NCBI GenBank assembly: GCA_036525795.1
Contig: DATCZS010000121.1
Span: 1 to 25,116, forward strand
Direction: 5' to 3'
Length of the DNA: 25,116 bases
From: DATCZS01 sp036525795
GTDB taxonomy: Bacteria; Actinomycetota; Acidimicrobiia; Spongiisociales; ZC4RG35
The notes below the pieces were generated by a model. That model saw only the letters and a program-made list of their open reading frames with translations, was not told where the DNA came from and did not search any database. Below, in pieces: positions 22,620-25,116 of the stretch (the first letter of the stretch is position 1; each line of letters starts with the position of its first letter). The translations under genes and the position numbers were made by a program.

Positions 22620-23809
22620 ACCCTGCTCCTCTCTGCTTCGATCCTCTGTTCCAGCGCCCGGCCTCCGAGCATCACGAACGCCGCAGCCAGGGCAAGCATC
22701 GTGGCCGAGAACGACCACGCCGCCCGATACGAGATCCGTTCGACGAGCAATCCGAACACCACGGGTCCCAGGATGCCACCGCCGTACTGGCCGGTGCCGA
22801 TGATCCCCGAGGCGATCCCCGGCGCCTTCCACGTCCGCTGGACGACCGCGAAGTTGAGGAGGCTCGGCCACGCCCATCCCGTTCCGAAGACCAGCATGGT
22901 GACCGCCAGGAGTTGGGCGACCCCGGTGGTGCGGCTCATGGCGAGGAAGCCGGCGGCACCGGCGATGAGGATGCCGGCGAGGAGGGTGAAGTGGTGGCGG
23001 GGATTCCGATCCCCCAGCCAGCCCCATCCCAGCCTGCACAGGATGCCGACGGCGCTGCCGAGGGAGAGGAGCAGTCCGGCGGCCCCCGGGGCGATCGAGC
23101 CGGCCACCGCCGACTCCACGTAGAAGGCCCCCAGCGATGCGGTGGCGTTGACCCCGCAGAATGCGGCGAACGCCAGCAACCAGACCGGTCGGCCCGGGAC
23201 GTCTGATCGAGAGCCCCGGCGCACCTCGGGGCCTCCCTGGCGGACGTTCCACCCGGCGATGACCGGTATGGCGGCGAGACCGGCGGCGGCGAATGCCCAC
23301 CGCCAGCCGACGGTCAGACCGATGAGCGGCACCGCCGCACCGGACACCAGGGTGGCGAAGGGGCCCGCCGACTGCTTGATGGCGAAGCCCATCCCCTGAC
23401 GGCGGGGCGGGAAGCCCCTCGTCAGCGCGAGATTGGAGGCAGGGAAGGCGACCCCGTTGCCGATCCCGGCGAGGACGAGCAGCGCCGCCAGGCGTCCCCA
23501 GCTCGTGGCGAACACCGAGATCCCGATCATCGCCGCCATGCTCAGTGCCGCCCCCAGCGCCATCGCCCGCGGTCCGCCCAGTCGCTCGGCGAGGCGGCCG
23601 GAAGGGAGCGCGGTGATCGCCGAGGTCAGGTAGTAGAGGGTGGCGAGGGCGCCGAGGGCGGACTCGCCGAAGCCGAGCTCGGGTCGGATGAACACCGCCA
23701 TCGCCCCCGTGAGGAAGATGGGGAAGGCTCCGAGGACGATGGAGAGCGTGGTGGCGCCGAGGACCACCGCAGGGTGCTCGATCGCCTGTCGTCGCCCGGA
23801 GCCGATCAC
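22616..23809 (-). CDS. MFS transporter
   Basis: A 397-residue membrane protein with about twelve hydrophobic segments in two halves. After the first two helices comes a motif-A-like loop GRLAERLGGPRAM; the second half has an equivalent loop GWGWLGDRNPRHH. GMGFAIKQSAGP in helix 5 and GTGWAWPSLLNFAVVQR in the second half resemble anion/carboxylate-transporting members. The start is GTG in a GTGA overlap with the CoA-transferase stop; the frame open upstream is a shadow of that gene. Encoded between a CoA-transferase and an oxidoreductase, it probably imports the acid used by this operon or exports a product. This provides a second uptake route beside the ABC importer. Confidence 0.9.
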   Translation of the reverse strand: MIGSGRRQAIEHPAVVLGATTLSIVLGAFPIFLTGAMAVFIRPELGFGESALGALATLYYLTSAITALPSGRLAERLGGPRAMALGAALSMAAMIGISVFATSWGRLAALLVLAGIGNGVAFPASNLALTRGFPPRRQGMGFAIKQSAGPFATLVSGAAVPLIGLTVGWRWAFAAAGLAAIPVIAGWNVRQGGPEVRRGSRSDVPGRPVWLLAFAAFCGVNATASLGAFYVESAVAGSIAPGAAGLLLSLGSAVGILCRLGWGWLGDRNPRHHFTLLAGILIAGAAGFLAMSRTTGVAQLLAVTMLVFGTGWAWPSLLNFAVVQRTWKAPGIASGIIGTGQYGGGILGPVVFGLLVERISYRAAWSFSATMLALAAAFVMLGGRALEQRIEAERSRV

Positions 23810-24996
23810 CCCTGCCAGGCCTTGACCACCGAGTCGGTGACCAGCGAATCGATCTCCTCGTCGGTGAGTCCCAGCCGACCCGCCAGAACCCCCCGGGTGT
23901 GCTCGCCGAGCATCGGGGCGGGGTTGGCCGGCATCTCCCAATCCGAGAACTTCACCGGACTCGGGGTGTATTTGATCTCTCCCAGCGTCGGGTGCAGGTA
24001 GCTGCTGACCATCCCCCGCGCCGCGGTTTGGGGGTCGTTGAGCACCCCGGCGAAGTCGTTGACCGGGGCGGAGGGGATGTCGAACTCGTCGAGGATGCGA
24101 ACCCACTCCGCCTGCGACCTCGATCGAAACGCTTCCTCCAGGATCGGAACCACGAACGACCGGTTCTCCACCCGGGCGGCGTTGTCGACCGTGCGGGGGT
24201 CGTCTTTGAGATCGGGGCGGTCGATGGCGTCGCACAGGTTGCGCCAGAACTTCTCGTCGCGGGCGGCAACCACGACGTATCCGTCCGAGGTCTCGAACGC
24301 CTGCCAGGGGACCATGTGGGCGTGGGCCGTCCCCTGCCGGGTCACCTTCTTGCCCGAGTTGAGGTGGTCGAGGGCGTCGTAGGAGAGCATCGATACCAGG
24401 GAGTCGAGCATCGCCACGTCGGCGTGCCGGCCTCCGCCCTGGAGTTCCCTGCCCGCCAGCGCCGCCAGCACCGAGATGCAGCAGAAGATCCCCCCGGAGA
24501 TGTCGGCGATCGGGATCCCCACCCTGGCCGGGGGCCCGTCCGGGTCACCGGTGATGTCCATGTGCCCCGAGTAGGCCTGCACGACGAGGTCGAAGGCCGC
24601 CTTGTCGCGGGCGGGTCCGTACTCGCCGAAGCCGGTCACCGAGACGGTGATGATCTCGGGCTTGCGCTGTTTCAGCGTCTCGTGGTCGATCCCGAGCCGC
24701 TTCATGACTCCCGGGCGGAAGTTGTCGATCACCACGTCCGCCTGGTCGACCAGCCGGTAGAAGAGGTCGAGGCCGCGCGGGTGCTTGAGGTCGATCGCCA
24801 CGCTCTTCTTGCCCCTGTTCATGAACAGGTGGATGGCGCTCTCGCCCCGCAGCGGGGCGATGTTGGGGTTGCGGGCGGTGTCGCCGGTGAACGGCTCGAC
24901 CTTGATGACCTCGGCTCCCAGCTCCGCCAGGATCGCCCCCCCGTACGTGCCGGCGATCACCTGACCCAGCTCGAGGATGGTCACCCCGGTCAGCAT
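23806..24996 (-). CDS. CaiB/BaiF-type (family III) CoA-transferase
   Basis: A 396-residue family III CoA-transferase, which moves CoA between carboxylic acids in the cytoplasm; relatives include formyl-CoA:oxalate (Frc) and carnitine (CaiB) transferases. It begins MLTGVTILELGQVIAGTYGG and continues LAELGAEVIKVEP and NRGKKSVAIDLKHPRG, all typical. The catalytic Asp is Asp165 in GIPIADISGG, the counterpart of Frc Asp169. Length agrees with the family. I chose ATG at 24996, with a GGGGG run six bases upstream; a GTG directly before it is an alternative. It is the first gene of the six-gene minus operon, and a palindromic element lies just before it. The acid pair cannot be predicted. Confidence 0.92.
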   Translation of the reverse strand: MLTGVTILELGQVIAGTYGGAILAELGAEVIKVEPFTGDTARNPNIAPLRGESAIHLFMNRGKKSVAIDLKHPRGLDLFYRLVDQADVVIDNFRPGVMKRLGIDHETLKQRKPEIITVSVTGFGEYGPARDKAAFDLVVQAYSGHMDITGDPDGPPARVGIPIADISGGIFCCISVLAALAGRELQGGGRHADVAMLDSLVSMLSYDALDHLNSGKKVTRQGTAHAHMVPWQAFETSDGYVVVAARDEKFWRNLCDAIDRPDLKDDPRTVDNAARVENRSFVVPILEEAFRSRSQAEWVRILDEFDIPSAPVNDFAGVLNDPQTAARGMVSSYLHPTLGEIKYTPSPVKFSDWEMPANPAPMLGEHTRGVLAGRLGLTDEEIDSLVTDSVVKAWQG

Positions 24997-25001
24997 CACT
25001 G

Positions 25002-25060
25002 TCCCCCACGAAGGTGGGGGAAGGTCCCTGCGAGCCCGAAGGGCTCGGAGGTAGGGGGAT
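25002..25060 (+). repeat. REP-like palindromic element, copy B, upstream of the CoA-transferase
   Basis: Stem 1 is TCCCCCAC/GTGGGGGA around GAAG (25002-25021); stem 2 is CGAGCCC/GGGCTCG around GAA (25031-25047). GAGGTAGGGGGA follows, whose G-run could pair with the first C-run instead. The order of stem 1, short spacer, stem 2 and GAGG plus G-run matches copy A on the same strand. It occupies the leader of the CoA-transferase operon. The remaining 25061-25116 holds nothing I can call. Confidence 0.6.
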
Positions 25061-25116
25061 CGGTCTCACCAACCAGACCTGGCGCGCGGTGCGGCCCACC
25101 GGGTGGGAACGATCCC

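Noticed and set aside
22616..24235. A start for the MFS gene upstream of 23809
   Set aside because: The extra N-terminal sequence runs through the CoA-transferase in another frame and is Arg/Gly/Pro-rich; the GTG at 23809 overlaps the preceding stop and leads directly into the first membrane helix.
24996..25116. Minus-strand frames entering from the right edge through the palindromic element (one stops at 25066, another runs to a stop overlapping the CoA-transferase ATG)
   Set aside because: The visible sequence is too short and consists partly of translated repeat; no family can be recognised, so a neighbouring gene end cannot be supported.

Overview
The window is G+C-rich by eye, densely packed, and uses many GTG starts and one probable TTG start. 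It carries two luciferase-like (F420/FMN-type) monooxygenases, a lipoprotein with an LAAC lipobox followed by a Gly/Asp/Ser-rich linker, and a TAGGAT-type -10 box. This suggests an actinobacterium, perhaps an uncultured Acidimicrobiia-like lineage. The assignment is inference; there is no rRNA or marker gene here. I see no tRNA, rRNA, CRISPR array, transposase, integrase or phage gene. No stretch longer than about 200 bases lacks a gene.

Layout. (1) 1-2545, minus strand: ABC ATPase, Gfo/Idh/MocA oxidoreductase and a 3-hydroxyisobutyrate dehydrogenase-family enzyme cut by the left edge, all joined by 4-base stop/start overlaps. (2) 2667-6342, plus strand, divergent from (1): a nitrate/sulfonate-type ABC importer (lipoprotein, two different permeases, a second ATPase), with a perfect 17-bp hairpin between the lipoprotein and the first permease. 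(3) 8556-6351, minus strand: an LDH2/MDH2 dehydrogenase followed by split alpha and beta subunits of a ThDP-dependent sulfopyruvate/phosphonopyruvate decarboxylase-like enzyme. (4) 8669-9877, plus: an orphan membrane-anchored, propeller-like protein. (5) 10072-16417, plus: an acetolactate synthase/benzoylformate decarboxylase-type ThDP enzyme, an ACMSD-type amidohydrolase, an aldo/keto reductase, an IclR regulator, a second Gfo/Idh/MocA enzyme and a luciferase-like enzyme. (6) 24996-16511, minus: CaiB-type CoA-transferase, MFS transporter, second luciferase-like enzyme, NDP-forming acyl-CoA synthetase, an SDR-fold protein and a BisC/TorA-type molybdoenzyme. Operons 5 and 6 converge on a REP-like palindromic element at 16433-16501; a second copy lies at 25002-25060.

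The whole window reads as a catabolic island for one or more small imported acids: uptake by the ABC and MFS systems, oxidation of hydroxy acids, decarboxylation of 2-oxo acids by ThDP enzymes, then CoA activation. The best specific hypothesis is degradation of a C3 organosulfonate (dihydroxypropanesulfonate or sulfolactate via sulfopyruvate to sulfoacetaldehyde). The basis is that YihU-, ComC- and ComDE-family proteins sit beside a Ssu/Tau-type importer. No Xsc (sulfoacetaldehyde acetyltransferase) or sulfite-handling gene is visible, so the substrate stays open. Nearly every functional class is present twice (ATPase, permease, Gfo/Idh, ThDP enzyme, luciferase-like), which suggests two related substrate branches.
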